From Bacteroidota bacterium (lineage in GTDB: Bacteria; Bacteroidota; Bacteroidia; Sphingobacteriales; Sphingobacteriaceae), in NCBI GenBank assembly GCA_018266915.1, contig JAFDZM010000024.1, positions 62,001-126,000 of the forward strand: a DNA stretch of 64,000 nt, written 5' to 3'. Below the pieces are notes generated by a model. The model did not search any database. It saw nothing but the letters and a program-made list of their open reading frames with translations, and was not told the origin of the DNA. A program made the position numbers and the translations under genes. Positions 54,298 through 63,951 of this stretch are shown here, one piece after another; positions within the stretch are counted from its first letter, which is position 1; the number at the start of each line of letters is the position of its first letter.

Positions 54298-54323
54298 TGA
54301 TAAAAGGTGCGCTGGCAATAAAA

Positions 54324-54351
54324 AAGCGCCGGCATTTATCATGCGGCGCTT
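54324..54351 (-). terminator. Terminator after the coiled-coil gene
   Basis: AAGCGCCG...CGGCGCTT hairpin (10 bp with one bulged G; 7-nt loop), on the minus strand followed by TTTTTATTG. Lies between the gene at 54375-54809 and the ldt promoter. Confidence 0.82.
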
Positions 54352-54374
54352 CGGTTGTACATATGATTGATTGA

Positions 54375-54809
54375 TTAGTTGGGAAATGCAAAACGGCCCA
54401 ATTCTTTATTCTGTGCTGACGCCTCCTGGACCAGGTAAAATATCTCTCTTTTCAAATCTTTGTATTCTGAAAACAAGTCTGTAACCATGTATTCGAGCCT
54501 GATCTGTGTTCCTGCAACCTGGGTGGCATCTTCCGGGATAACATCTTCCGACATCAGCTCGAGCTGCTTTATCTGCTCGTTTAAAGCCTGCTCTAACTGG
54601 TTCTTTTCCACATCCAGCAGCATAAGATCATTATTGATACGCTTTAAAGTATCTTTTTCACCATTATTTTGAAGGATGAAATAATTGTTCTCCAATAACG
54701 AGCGAATAAACTTTATTTCGATCTTATAAAACTCCAGGTCAGAACTCCATTTTTTGGCAATAACAAAATATTGCAATGAACGGGCAGATAAACTATTCAG
54801 GGTTTCCAT
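54375..54809 (-). CDS. Coiled-coil protein of unknown function
   Basis: 144 residues, no signal or membrane span. Long helices throughout (LKRINNDLMLLDVEKNQLEQALNEQIKQLELM is heptad-like). No enzyme motif or known family. It lies alone under a promoter with two full operators, between ldt and xfp, and is flanked by terminator and operators. A cytosolic oligomer or stress-adaptor role is possible but not shown. Confidence 0.7.
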   Translation of the reverse strand: METLNSLSARSLQYFVIAKKWSSDLEFYKIEIKFIRSLLENNYFILQNNGEKDTLKRINNDLMLLDVEKNQLEQALNEQIKQLELMSEDVIPEDATQVAGTQIRLEYMVTDLFSEYKDLKREIFYLVQEASAQNKELGRFAFPN

Positions 54810-54828
54810 ATTCTTTTTATTTATGGAG

Positions 54829-54893
54829 TAAATTTCCTCCTCTTACCCTTGCTGTCACATGACGATGGTCAACTTAAAAAGTGATTATCATCA
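54829..54893 (-). promoter_or_regulatory. Twin operators plus -7 box, coiled-coil gene
   Basis: Distal TGATTATCATCA (54882-54893, overlapping the xfp stop codon) and proximal TGACGATGGTCA (54860-54871), both full matches 22 bp apart. Minus-strand GAAATTTA (54829-54836) at 35 bp, 6 of 8. Confidence 0.8.
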
Positions 54894-57314
54894 CTCTAAG
54901 CCTAACTCTTCGGACAACTGGTTGAAAAGTTGATTGGAGGTAATTGTTTCCGGCTCAGATTTCCAGTTCCAGTTTTTTATTTCAGGCATATCATCCAGGT
55001 TGCTGCATATATAGTTATGATGCTGTTTTAATTTTTCCTGGCAATAGGCCATAAAAGCGCCAATCCCGTTATGCATGCGGTATACTCTCTTTACCGCCTC
55101 CATAGCCAAATGATAACGGCTCATCTGATTGAGTACCGTCATATCAAAGGGCGTAGTCGTAGTGCCCTCTTCCATAAAGCCTCTCACGTGGAAGCGTGCG
55201 GGGAACGGACGGCCGTGAACCAGGTCGTGTATGATGCGCACGTAACCATGAAATGCAAAGATGACAGGTGCAGCGTCAGTAAACAGTTCATGAAATTGTT
55301 CATTGCTCATCCCATGCGGATGGTATTGTTGAGGGGATAATGACATCAGGTCGACCACATTCACTACCCGTACCTTTAATTCCGGCAGGTAATGTTTTAA
55401 TAGCCAGGCTGCAGCTATTGTCTCCAATGTAGGGACGTCCCCGGCACAGGCCAGTACCACATCGGGCTCACGGCCATGATCTGTGCTCGCCCATTTCCAT
55501 ACCGAAGCCCCTTTTTCACAATGTTCCACAGCATCATCTATGTTCAGCCATTGCAATTCGGGCTGTTTGCCTGCAACTATCAGGTTGACATAATCTTTGC
55601 TGCGCAGACAATGATCAGTTACAGATAACAAACTGTTGGCATCAGGCGGCAGGTAAATTCGCACCACCGAACTCTTCTTGTTGACTACCGTATCGATAAA
55701 GCCAGGGCCCTGGTGACTGTACCCATTATGGTCCTGTCGCCACGCGTGCGATGTCAGCAAATAGTTCAACGAAGCTACCGGTTTACGCCATGGCAGTTCA
55801 CGGGCGGTTTTTACCCATTTGGCATATTGGCTGAACATCGAATCAATGATGGTAATAAATGCCTCATAGCAAGGGAACAAGCCATGCCTGCCGGTAAGTA
55901 AATAGCCCTCGAGCCAGCCTTCGCATAAATGCTCACTTAATACTTCCATCACACGGCCATCGGGCGACAAGCAATCGTCCTTAGTTTCAATCTCTTCCAT
56001 AAAGCAACGATTGGTTACTTCAAAAACGGATTCGAGCCGGTTAGAGCTTGTCTCATCCGGGCAAAACAACCGGAAGTTTTTATTGCCGTCATTCAGCTTA
56101 AATATATCGCGCAGATAATGCCCCAGGTTACGGGTGCTTTCGGCTTCTTTTATACCGGGCTCCGGCACTTCAAGTGCATAATCTTTGAAGTCGGGCAGTA
56201 CAAGGTCTTTCAATAGCATGCCTCCGTTTGCATAGGGCAGGGCGCTCATGCGTTTATCACCTTCAGGAGCTAATGCTTTTAATTCGGGGATAAGTTTACC
56301 GTCTTTATCAAACAATTCTTCAGGCCGGTAACTGCGCATCCATTGTTCAAGCAACTGCAATTTGGCGGGATCTTCTTTAACGCCTGCAAGCGGCACCTGG
56401 TGCGCCCTGAATGTGCCCTCTATCTGCACTCCATTCCATTCTTTCGGTCCGGTCCAGCCCTTTGGTGTGCGCAGGATGATCATCGGCCATTTAGTGCATC
56501 TTGATGATCCTTCTTCCTTTCTGGCTGTATGTTGTATAGCTTTAATTTTACAATATGCGTCGTCCAGGGTCCATGACATTACTTCGTGCACAAACATCGG
56601 ATCACTGCCCTCCACAAAAAGGACATCATAACCATGCCCTTCGAATAGTTGTCGTAATTCATCGTCGGACATTCGGGCTAAAATGGTAGGCCCCGATATT
56701 TTATAACCATTAAGGTGTAGAATAGGTAACACAGCGCCATCACGGGCAGGGTTCAAAAATGCAACCGATTTCCAGCTACCGGCCAATGGAGCAGTCTCAG
56801 CTTCGCCATCACCAACCACACAGGCAGCTATCAAATCCGGATTGTCAAAAACTGCCCCAAATGCATGCACCAATGAATAGCCCAGTTCGCCGCCCTCGTG
56901 TATAGAACCAGGTGTATGAGCGCTTACATGACTGGGAATTCCGCCGGGCGTCGAAAACTGGCGGAACAAATGTTTTATGCCGTCTTCATTTTCAGGCACC
57001 GCGGGATATACTTCCGAATAAGTACCTTCAAGATAGGTATTGGCTACAATAGCAGGCGCACCATGCCCCGGCCCGCAAATGTAAAGCACATCTGCGCCGG
57101 TATCCTTAATCAGCCTGTTCAGGTGCACATAAATCAGGTTCAAGCCCGGTGAGGTACCCCAATGCCCTAACAAGCGCGGTTTGATATGTTCAGGGCTTAG
57201 CGGCTTTTTAAGCAAGGGGTTGTCCTGCAAATAAATTTGTCCGGCAGCCAAATAATTGGTTGCTCTCCAATAAGCATTGATCAGCTCCAATTCTTTTTCA
57301 GATAACTTTCTCAT
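54891..57314 (-). CDS. xfp: Phosphoketolase
   Basis: 807 residues, typical length. Thiamine diphosphate-binding parts [37 protein letters not shown] and [17 protein letters not shown]-terminal XFP domain complete. Cleaves xylulose-5-P or fructose-6-P with phosphate to give acetyl phosphate. With acetate kinase this yields ATP without respiration. Its start overlaps the ackA end by 17 bp. Confidence 0.95.
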   Translation of the reverse strand: MRKLSEKELELINAYWRATNYLAAGQIYLQDNPLLKKPLSPEHIKPRLLGHWGTSPGLNLIYVHLNRLIKDTGADVLYICGPGHGAPAIVANTYLEGTYSEVYPAVPENEDGIKHLFRQFSTPGGIPSHVSAHTPGSIHEGGELGYSLVHAFGAVFDNPDLIAACVVGDGEAETAPLAGSWKSVAFLNPARDGAVLPILHLNGYKISGPTILARMSDDELRQLFEGHGYDVLFVEGSDPMFVHEVMSWTLDDAYCKIKAIQHTARKEEGSSRCTKWPMIILRTPKGWTGPKEWNGVQIEGTFRAHQVPLAGVKEDPAKLQLLEQWMRSYRPEELFDKDGKLIPELKALAPEGDKRMSALPYANGGMLLKDLVLPDFKDYALEVPEPGIKEAESTRNLGHYLRDIFKLNDGNKNFRLFCPDETSSNRLESVFEVTNRCFMEEIETKDDCLSPDGRVMEVLSEHLCEGWLEGYLLTGRHGLFPCYEAFITIIDSMFSQYAKWVKTARELPWRKPVASLNYLLTSHAWRQDHNGYSHQGPGFIDTVVNKKSSVVRIYLPPDANSLLSVTDHCLRSKDYVNLIVAGKQPELQWLNIDDAVEHCEKGASVWKWASTDHGREPDVVLACAGDVPTLETIAAAWLLKHYLPELKVRVVNVVDLMSLSPQQYHPHGMSNEQFHELFTDAAPVIFAFHGYVRIIHDLVHGRPFPARFHVRGFMEEGTTTTPFDMTVLNQMSRYHLAMEAVKRVYRMHNGIGAFMAYCQEKLKQHHNYICSNLDDMPEIKNWNWKSEPETITSNQLFNQLSEELGLE

Positions 57315-58506
57315 GATCTTGACCGATAAGTTCTTTGCTAATAAGTTGTTGCGTGTGGTTGGCTATCATCCATTCTTCATTTGTAGGGATCACTTCTACA
57401 GTTACCCTGCTGTCGATAGGTGATATCACACGGTGATTTTCATAGTTCGATTTATGGTAGATGGAAATGCCCAGAAACTCGAGACCTTCACAGATACGTT
57501 CGCGTATAGTTGCAGAATTTTCACCTATGCCGCCTGTGAATATCAACATGTCCAGTCCACCCATAGCCGCAGCCAAAGCACCGATGAACTTTTTAGCCTG
57601 GTAGCAGAAAAGATTGATCGCCTCGGTTGCTTTTTCGTCTGTTGGTTCATTTTTTAATAATTCCTGCATATCACCTGTACCTGCGATGGCCTTTAGTCCC
57701 GCATGCTGGCTTAGTAATTCATCCACATCAGACACACACATATTGGTGCGCTTTAAAAGGAAAAGTACTACACCCGGATCGAGGTCACCCGAACGGGTGC
57801 TCATAACCAGCCCACCCATCGGGCTCATGCCCATCGTTGTATCTATACTTTTGCCATTTTTTACCGCTGCCATGCTTGACCCACTGCCCAGGTGCGCTAT
57901 GATGATCTTTTTCTTATCTACCTGCACATCGGTAAGCTTACTCAAAACATACTCGTAGGATAAGCCATGGAATCCATAGCGCATCAGGCCTTCTTTTTTA
58001 TAGATCAAAGGCAAAGGATAATATTTAGCACAGTTGGGCATACCGGCATGAAACGAAGTATCATAGCAAACTATTTGTGGTAACCCGCCAAAGGCTTCCC
58101 TGAATAGTTTTATAGCGGTGATTTCTTCGGGCAGGTGATTGGGGGCCAGGTAGATATAATTGTTTAACTCTGCAATGAGCCCATCGTTAACAAGTTCTGT
58201 ATCATGCCTGTGGGGCCCCCCAAGCACCAACCTATGCCCAATGGCTGCGAGAGGATATTTATGTTGATTAGTTTTTAGCCAACTCAAAACCTCTTTAATA
58301 GCGGTATCCTGGCTGTTATAAAACTTCAGGTCTTTCTTCAGGATCTTATCGTACTTGTCCTTTATTTTGAACGACCCCACAGTGGTAGCTATATGGGTGA
58401 TAGCCCCCGATAATTCAGGCATTAGGGAATTGGCTTCATATAAGCTGAATTTTAAACTGGAGGAGCCACAGTTTAAGGTTAAAATAAACTTCTCCTGATG
58501 TTTCAT
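57298..58506 (-). CDS. ackA: Acetate kinase
   Basis: 402 residues. [16 protein letters not shown] at the N-terminus, [31 protein letters not shown] and [14 protein letters not shown] are the standard acetate kinase motifs. Converts acetyl phosphate (from phosphoketolase) plus ADP to acetate plus ATP. First gene of the pair with xfp. Confidence 0.95.
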   Translation of the reverse strand: MKHQEKFILTLNCGSSSLKFSLYEANSLMPELSGAITHIATTVGSFKIKDKYDKILKKDLKFYNSQDTAIKEVLSWLKTNQHKYPLAAIGHRLVLGGPHRHDTELVNDGLIAELNNYIYLAPNHLPEEITAIKLFREAFGGLPQIVCYDTSFHAGMPNCAKYYPLPLIYKKEGLMRYGFHGLSYEYVLSKLTDVQVDKKKIIIAHLGSGSSMAAVKNGKSIDTTMGMSPMGGLVMSTRSGDLDPGVVLFLLKRTNMCVSDVDELLSQHAGLKAIAGTGDMQELLKNEPTDEKATEAINLFCYQAKKFIGALAAAMGGLDMLIFTGGIGENSATIRERICEGLEFLGISIYHKSNYENHRVISPIDSRVTVEVIPTNEEWMIANHTQQLISKELIGQDHEKVI

Positions 58507-58548
58507 GTTTGAGTTTTTGTTAGCTGACCTTTTCTGGTCTTCGCCTCA

Positions 58549-58613
58549 CAAAACTCAGGTAATTAATACATCGGGCGAATGACGCCAGACAATACAAAAA
58601 ATGCTTTTGGTCA
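58549..58613 (-). promoter_or_regulatory. Degenerate twin operators plus -7 box, ackA-xfp
   Basis: TGACGCCAGACA (58580-58591) and TGCTTTTGGTCA (58602-58613), each with one change, 22 bp apart; the distal one overlaps the stop codon of mgtA. Minus-strand GAGTTTTG (58549-58556) at 35 bp, 7 of 8. Less clear than the others in the operators, but all three parts are in place. Confidence 0.65.
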
Positions 58614-61154
58614 CTTTTTTACTCTTTTTTTAAGACTGCGGTAAAACCACCTTTTAGCCAGCTCAGCCGAAAAAAGATAAAGGCCTACGATGAGCAACAT
58701 CCACCAGTAATATTGTAAGGGGAGGGGGGTAAAACCCATCCAGTTTGCCAGGGGTAACGCAGGAATAAGCAAAACAAAAATCAGCACTAAAATGGTAGCA
58801 ATAGATAACAATTTGCCCGGAAGACTTTTAAAAAACGGCAGCCTGGTACGCACCACCAATACGATCAAAATAGCAGATATAACCGACTCTGTAAACCAGC
58901 CGGTTTGGAACGCTTTTTCTTTGGTATGCATGATGAATAACAGCAAACCAAAGGTCAGGTAATCAAATACTGAACTTAATAAACCAAATATTACCATAAA
59001 GCGGCGTATAAAACCGAGGTCCCATCGTTGGGGCGATTGAATATTGATATCATCTACCTTGTCGGCAGCAATGGCCATCTCAGGGAAATCGGTCAGCAGG
59101 TTGGTGAGCAATATTTGCTTGGGCAGCAGCGGTAAAAAAGGCATCATTAAGGATGCCCCTGCCATACTGAACATATTGCCAAAATTGGCGCTGGTAGCCA
59201 TAAAAATGTATTTCATGGTATTGGTGAAGGTTTTGCGGCCCTCCACTATGCCGTCAACCAGCACATCCAGGCTATTGCTTAGTAACACAATTTCTGCAGC
59301 TTCTTTGGCCACATCAACGGCGGTATTTACGGATATACCAACATCGGCAATATGCAGTGCAGGGGCATCATTAATTCCATCTCCCATAAAGCCAACCACA
59401 AAACCCGCTCTTTTCAAAATAGCGATGATGCGCTCTTTCTGATCAGGCTCCACTTCTGCAAATATGTCTATGGCCTTTGCTTTGTGTAATAGGCCCACAT
59501 TGTTCATCTTGTGCAGTTGGGCACCTGTTACGATGTTTGGCTGACTTAGCCCTACCTGCAGCGCCAGGCTTTTAGCAACCAGCGCATTATCGCCCGTGAT
59601 AATTTTTAAGCTGACGCCAAGTTCATTCAATTTCTTAATAGTTGCATCAATACCAGGCTTGGGCGGATCGAACAAAGCGATGAAACCGAGAAATATCATA
59701 TCCTGTTCATCGTCCCTTGTAATTTTATATTCTTTGTCAATATTCTTATAGGCTACCCCCAGTGTCCGGAAACCGGAACTGCTAAGCTGCTGGTATTGCT
59801 CGTCTATTTGCTTACGGTAAGTTGCAATGTCGTCTATTCCTTTTGCTGTTTCAACCTTACTGCAAATACCCAATACCGCATTCAAAGCTCCTTTGGTGAT
59901 TGCAATAATTTCAGCACCATTGGTTATCTGAACCGTGAGGCGCTTGCGGTTAAAGTCGTATGGTATTTCAGTGATAGCTGTAAATGATTCTGATCGTTGC
60001 TGATACGATTGACAAATGGCAGCATCTACCGGGTTATGAAATCCCTGTTGCAACGAGGCGTTCAGCCAGGCGTATTGTAATACTTTATAATTATGATTCC
60101 CATCAATATCAAGTGCATCTTTTAGTTTGACTTTCCCTTCGGTTATTGTTCCCGTTTTATCCGAACACAGGATATTCATGCTCCCGAAATTTTCTATCGA
60201 TGACAGCCGTTTCACGATCACCTGTTTGCGGGCCATCCGCCGGGCACCTGTTGAAAGGTTTACGCTGATAATAGCCGGTAAAAGCTGGGGAGTAAGACCA
60301 ACAGCCAATGCCAGCGAGAACAGGAATGAATCTAAAACAGGTTTGTGCAAATAAACATTTACAGCAAATATGATGAAGACGAGTAACAGCGTGACTTCCA
60401 TCAGCATATAACCAAACCTGCGTATACCCCGCTCAAAGTCTGTTTCGGGTGCTTTATGCAATAAGTCAGAGGATATTTTGCCAAATTCGGTTTGCCGCCC
60501 TGTTTTTATGACTAAGGCCGTAGCCTTGCCGCTTATAACGTGCGATCCCATAAACAGCGAATTACTGCGTTTGGAAAGTTGTATTTCGGCAGAAAGTATA
60601 CCGCTACTTTTCTCAACCGGATAAGTTTCACCCGTAAAAGCCGCTTCATCTACAAATATTTCCTGCGACTCGATGATCAGGCTGTCACCGGGAATAATAT
60701 CACCGGCAGTGAGGTAAATAATGTCTCCGGGAACTGCCCGCTCCATTGGTATTTCCTTTTTATCGCCATCGCGCAAAACGGAGCAATTGAGTTGCACCAG
60801 CTTCATCAATTCATTAACAGCGTTGGCTGCACCTTTCTCCTGCCAGAAGCTCAGCAGACTACTGATCAGCACAATCACCAGGATAATGACCGTGTCTGTT
60901 ACATCACCTAATCTGGCTGATAATAAGGCAGCAGCAATAAGCAATAAGGTGATCGGGCTTTTAAATTGTGACAGGAAGAGCATTAGTGCCGAAACCCTCT
61001 TTTTGGATTTGATGGTATTAAGCCCGTATTGTTTTAACCGTTCATCCGCCTCCTTGCTTGTAAGGCCACTAATACGGCAGGACAATTTATTGAAGGCATC
61101 ATCGACTGACAGGTGCCAGAAGTGCGAAAGCTCATCAGTTTCTAAATGATTCAA
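58611..61154 (-). CDS. mgtA: Magnesium-translocating P-type ATPase
   Basis: 847 residues. P-type ATPase parts: AAFTGETYPVEK, ILCSDKTGTITEGK (phospho-Asp), FMGDGINDAPAL; the membrane segment SANFGNMFSMAGASLMMPFLPLLPKQILLTN and TDFPEMAIAADKVD mark the MgtA/MgtB type. Imports Mg2+ (or related cation). It follows the Usp gene by 12 bp in the same direction, so one operon. Confidence 0.9.
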   Translation of the reverse strand: MNHLETDELSHFWHLSVDDAFNKLSCRISGLTSKEADERLKQYGLNTIKSKKRVSALMLFLSQFKSPITLLLIAAALLSARLGDVTDTVIILVIVLISSLLSFWQEKGAANAVNELMKLVQLNCSVLRDGDKKEIPMERAVPGDIIYLTAGDIIPGDSLIIESQEIFVDEAAFTGETYPVEKSSGILSAEIQLSKRSNSLFMGSHVISGKATALVIKTGRQTEFGKISSDLLHKAPETDFERGIRRFGYMLMEVTLLLVFIIFAVNVYLHKPVLDSFLFSLALAVGLTPQLLPAIISVNLSTGARRMARKQVIVKRLSSIENFGSMNILCSDKTGTITEGKVKLKDALDIDGNHNYKVLQYAWLNASLQQGFHNPVDAAICQSYQQRSESFTAITEIPYDFNRKRLTVQITNGAEIIAITKGALNAVLGICSKVETAKGIDDIATYRKQIDEQYQQLSSSGFRTLGVAYKNIDKEYKITRDDEQDMIFLGFIALFDPPKPGIDATIKKLNELGVSLKIITGDNALVAKSLALQVGLSQPNIVTGAQLHKMNNVGLLHKAKAIDIFAEVEPDQKERIIAILKRAGFVVGFMGDGINDAPALHIADVGISVNTAVDVAKEAAEIVLLSNSLDVLVDGIVEGRKTFTNTMKYIFMATSANFGNMFSMAGASLMMPFLPLLPKQILLTNLLTDFPEMAIAADKVDDINIQSPQRWDLGFIRRFMVIFGLLSSVFDYLTFGLLLFIMHTKEKAFQTGWFTESVISAILIVLVVRTRLPFFKSLPGKLLSIATILVLIFVLLIPALPLANWMGFTPLPLQYYWWMLLIVGLYLFSAELAKRWFYRSLKKRVKK

Positions 61155-61166
61155 GGCTGGGATAAT

Positions 61167-61976
61167 TTACAAAGGAAACACCATTACAGGCACCGGAATG
61201 TTTTCTGGCATACAGCTTTCGATCGCTCTGCCAAATATTTCCTCAAAATGAAACCGGTGATTAACCAAAGCTAACAAATCTGCCTGTAAATCATTGATTA
61301 TAACTCCAATAGCGACATTTAAATTGCGTTCCCTTATATTATTAAAGTATATCCTGTCATAACTTGCCTGGCTGGCTATTTCATTCTCGAATAATGACAT
61401 GGCATACTTTTCATCCAATGGCGGTAAATTTTTCGCGGACAGGTGTTCGAGTATAAGGTTAGCTTCGTAATCTCTCGTAAACTCTATAAGGAATTTCAAT
61501 ACCGACCTTCGGCAGTAACGCATATCTACTGCATAAGCTACGTTTTCAAAATTTCTCTTTTTGTAATTATCTGGTATTAAAAGCAAAGGGCAGCCCACAC
61601 GATTGATAACTGATTGAATATTTATGTTGCACAGTAGTTGGTGTGTAATATGGGTTTCGATCCCCTTTATCATTAGCCAAATGTCCTTTCTGATCACCAG
61701 TTCAGCTATGTCTTTTTCCGAATATGCGCTGGCATCAACATCCCATCGCACCGGCTTAAATTCATCATCTAAATCAATAGGCGCTTCCCGAAAATTTATG
61801 CCTGCATTTCTGTGAGCCCCCGCTTCGACCAGGCATTTTGAAGCTTTCAGCTTTTCTTCGCTGACAAGGTTCAAAACCAACAAATCGGCCTTCGCCTTTT
61901 TGGCAATTGCTAAAGCGAACTCTTCTGCATTCGCTGCTTCCCCCGAGTCGTCATCAAATACAAGTATTGTTCTCAT
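61167..61976 (-). CDS. Universal stress protein-like, tandem domains
   Basis: 269 residues, two UspA-type halves (ILVFDDDSGEAANAEEFALAIA; VAYAVDMRYCRRSVLKFL). Paralogue of 19989-20825, sharing FNNIRER, CRR and FHF positions. No glycine ATP motif seen. First gene of the pair with mgtA, under twin operators. Confidence 0.82.
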   Translation of the reverse strand: MRTILVFDDDSGEAANAEEFALAIAKKAKADLLVLNLVSEEKLKASKCLVEAGAHRNAGINFREAPIDLDDEFKPVRWDVDASAYSEKDIAELVIRKDIWLMIKGIETHITHQLLCNINIQSVINRVGCPLLLIPDNYKKRNFENVAYAVDMRYCRRSVLKFLIEFTRDYEANLILEHLSAKNLPPLDEKYAMSLFENEIASQASYDRIYFNNIRERNLNVAIGVIINDLQADLLALVNHRFHFEEIFGRAIESCMPENIPVPVMVFPL

Positions 61977-62008
61977 AGCCAGCTAAAAATCAGACGTGAA
62001 ATTTTTTA

Positions 62009-62073
62009 TAAAACTGGCGAAATAAAGCGCGGATAAAAATGATGCCGGTCATCATTTAATATGATGGGGAACA
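62009..62073 (-). promoter_or_regulatory. Operator pair plus -7 box, usp-mgtA
   Basis: Proximal TGATGCCGGTCA (62040-62051) is full; distal TGATGGGGAACA (62062-62073) has one changed base. Minus-strand CAGTTTTA (62009-62016) at 35 bp, 6 of 8. Confidence 0.7.
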
Positions 62074-62160
62074 TGCTTTGCATGTTAAGGAGAAAATTCA
62101 GGTTGTTCGCAAAAACTCAAAACATGGTCTGGGAGAGGAATTTTATTGTGACTAAAAATA

Positions 62161-62197
62161 AAAAACCCTCATAAGTGGCCTACTTATAAGGGTTTTT
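62161..62197 (-). terminator. Terminator after tRNA-Lys
   Basis: AAAAACCCTCATAAGT (62161-62176) pairs with ACTTATAAGGGTTTTT (62182-62197) with one mismatch; on the minus strand it ends in a T run. Confidence 0.85.
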
Positions 62198-62208
62198 GAA
62201 TTTTCCAG

Positions 62209-62281
62209 TGATCCTGCTGGGACTCGAACCCAGGACCCCAACATTAAAAGTGTTATGCTCTACCGGCTGAGCTACAGAATC
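62209..62281 (-). tRNA. tRNA-Lys (TTT)
   Basis: Minus strand: acceptor GATTCTG/CAGGATC, anticodon loop CTTTTAA (anticodon TTT), T arm CTGGG-TTCGAGT-CCCAG, discriminator A. No encoded CCA. Confidence 0.93.
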
Positions 62282-62392
62282 AACTTATACGTTTCCGTTA
62301 AAGTGGTGCAAATATAGAGTTTATTGATATTGCTTGCAAACCTATTTTAAATAAATTTTAAAGTGCGAAATAATGGCTTAATAACCAGTAAG

Positions 62393-63400
62393 CTACATTT
62401 TAAAAATGCCGATTTTTCCGCCGTTTCCAGCTAATAGAACAAGTTTTCCGTGTTTGGCTTTGCGACAAACGTTGAAGCTGTTATCGTCTATTTTCGTCCA
62501 GGTTTTGCCTCCGTCGGTTGTTAAGTTGCTGCCGGGAGTACCGGTTGAGAGAAAAATTTCGCCTGAAATATTCTCTACGCATGACTGAAACCCTGCCGGG
62601 CCAGGGTTTGCGGATTTAATCAAATTAGAATGATTAGTGAGATATGATGCAACCGAATCTGTTTTTTTATCATCAGCATAGTCGCCCCCAACAAAAACTC
62701 TCGATGAACCGTTGGCAGACCATGCGAAGGAAAATGCACCCTGGCTTGATTTGCCGGATAGGATAGGCAAAGGAGAATAATCCCATAAATTGCTGCTGGG
62801 GGTATACTCAAGCAGCCTGCTTCTGGTGCCGCCGGTGACTATATTTAATTTGTTTCTTTCAACTCTTAAACAGGTGCCGCTGGCCGCAAAAGCTGCTTCA
62901 TCCCGAATGGCATTTGGACATTTTCTGAATGGCTCCCATCTTTCTCCACCGTCTTTGGTTTGTAGTAATACAAATTTTCCATCTATCGGGTCGCCCAGTG
63001 CGTATCCGTTTATCCGGTCAGAGAAATCCATTGCGTCCAGAAAAACGGCGGTATCTATGGTTTTATAATTTACTTTCCAGTTTTGTCCGCCATCTGTTGT
63101 TTTCAGGATCACTGCAGGTGTGCCCGAACTCATTATAATAGCTTCCCTGGATGAAAAGGCTTCAATATCCCTGAAGTCGGATTTTTCAAAACCTTTCACC
63201 TGTAGCCAGTCCCAGGTTTTTCCGCCGTCTTTGGTTATGGCTATGGTTCCCTTGCTACCACTTATCCAGGCTACTTTATCGTCAACCACGGATAATCCGC
63301 GGATACTGGCTTGATTGCCTTGCTGCAATACTTCAACATGCTGTGCCTTCAAACTCAAAGCCAAGGCTGACAGGAGTAGTAATAATAGTGATCGTTTCAT
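62393..63400 (-). CDS. Secreted YCF48/BNR-repeat-like protein
   Basis: 335 residues; signal peptide ending SLKAQ. Beta-propeller-type repeats with ITKDGGKTWDW, KTTDGGQNWK, QTKDGGERWEP and LTTDGGKTWTK, the T-x-DGG-x-TW motif of sialidase/YCF48-like proteins (four visible copies). No catalytic sialidase residues are seen, so a binding or structural role is more likely. Overlaps the DUF2147 gene by 4 bp and probably shares its transcript. Confidence 0.82.
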   Translation of the reverse strand: MKRSLLLLLLSALALSLKAQHVEVLQQGNQASIRGLSVVDDKVAWISGSKGTIAITKDGGKTWDWLQVKGFEKSDFRDIEAFSSREAIIMSSGTPAVILKTTDGGQNWKVNYKTIDTAVFLDAMDFSDRINGYALGDPIDGKFVLLQTKDGGERWEPFRKCPNAIRDEAAFAASGTCLRVERNKLNIVTGGTRSRLLEYTPSSNLWDYSPLPILSGKSSQGAFSFAWSANGSSRVFVGGDYADDKKTDSVASYLTNHSNLIKSANPGPAGFQSCVENISGEIFLSTGTPGSNLTTDGGKTWTKIDDNSFNVCRKAKHGKLVLLAGNGGKIGIFKM

Positions 63401-63834
63401 TTTACACGAGTCCAGGTTACAGAGCGACCGAATAACGATATGCCGATATAGCCGCGTATGGTTAATGTATTACCGTCGAGGGTCATCTTACAATTATAGG
63501 TTTTGCCATTCTTAGGGTCGTAAACGGTACCTCCCGAATATACGTTATCGCCGTCAAAAGTAAAATCTTTTAGCAGCTCTAATCCCAGGTCAGGGCGTGA
63601 ACGCAATGCTGGATCAGGATTATTTTTATCTGTTTTAGGCTTACCGTTTTCATCATTCGGAACTTTTATCCAGTCAAGTTTGCCAAAAAATTTATCGCCG
63701 CGTTTGTAGATCAAAATATGGTCCTGGCCGTTTGAGTTAGCCCATGACCCTAATATCGCATCGGCCTTTTGTGCCCATGCGCTGCAGCTAAAAAATGCCA
63801 GCAGTAATATCAAAACAACTTTTTTATCCCCCAT
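63397..63834 (-). CDS. DUF2147 secreted protein
   Basis: 145 residues; signal ending AWAQ. The body (ILGSWANSNGQDHILIYKRGDKFFGKLDWIK, YDPKNGKTYNCKMTL, LTIRGYIGISLFGRSVTWTR) is the DUF2147 lipocalin-like fold. Function unknown. Confidence 0.9.
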   Translation of the reverse strand: MGDKKVVLILLLAFFSCSAWAQKADAILGSWANSNGQDHILIYKRGDKFFGKLDWIKVPNDENGKPKTDKNNPDPALRSRPDLGLELLKDFTFDGDNVYSGGTVYDPKNGKTYNCKMTLDGNTLTIRGYIGISLFGRSVTWTRVK

Positions 63835-63909
63835 AGTTCAGTTAAAATCGGTTTTCCTAAGTTAGCCTTTATGACTGTTTTTACAAAGCAGGCTATTTTT
63901 AATATTTAT

Positions 63910-63940
63910 TTTAGCGATACGGCATAAAAAATTATATTTG
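63910..63940 (+). promoter_or_regulatory. Promoter of tRNA-Leu
   Basis: TTTA at 63910-63913, a 19-nt spacer and TATATTTG at 63933-63940, a full TAnnTTTG box. It ends 11 bp before the tRNA, as expected for a start near the tRNA 5' end. Confidence 0.78.
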
Positions 63941-63951
63941 CAACCCTAAAT

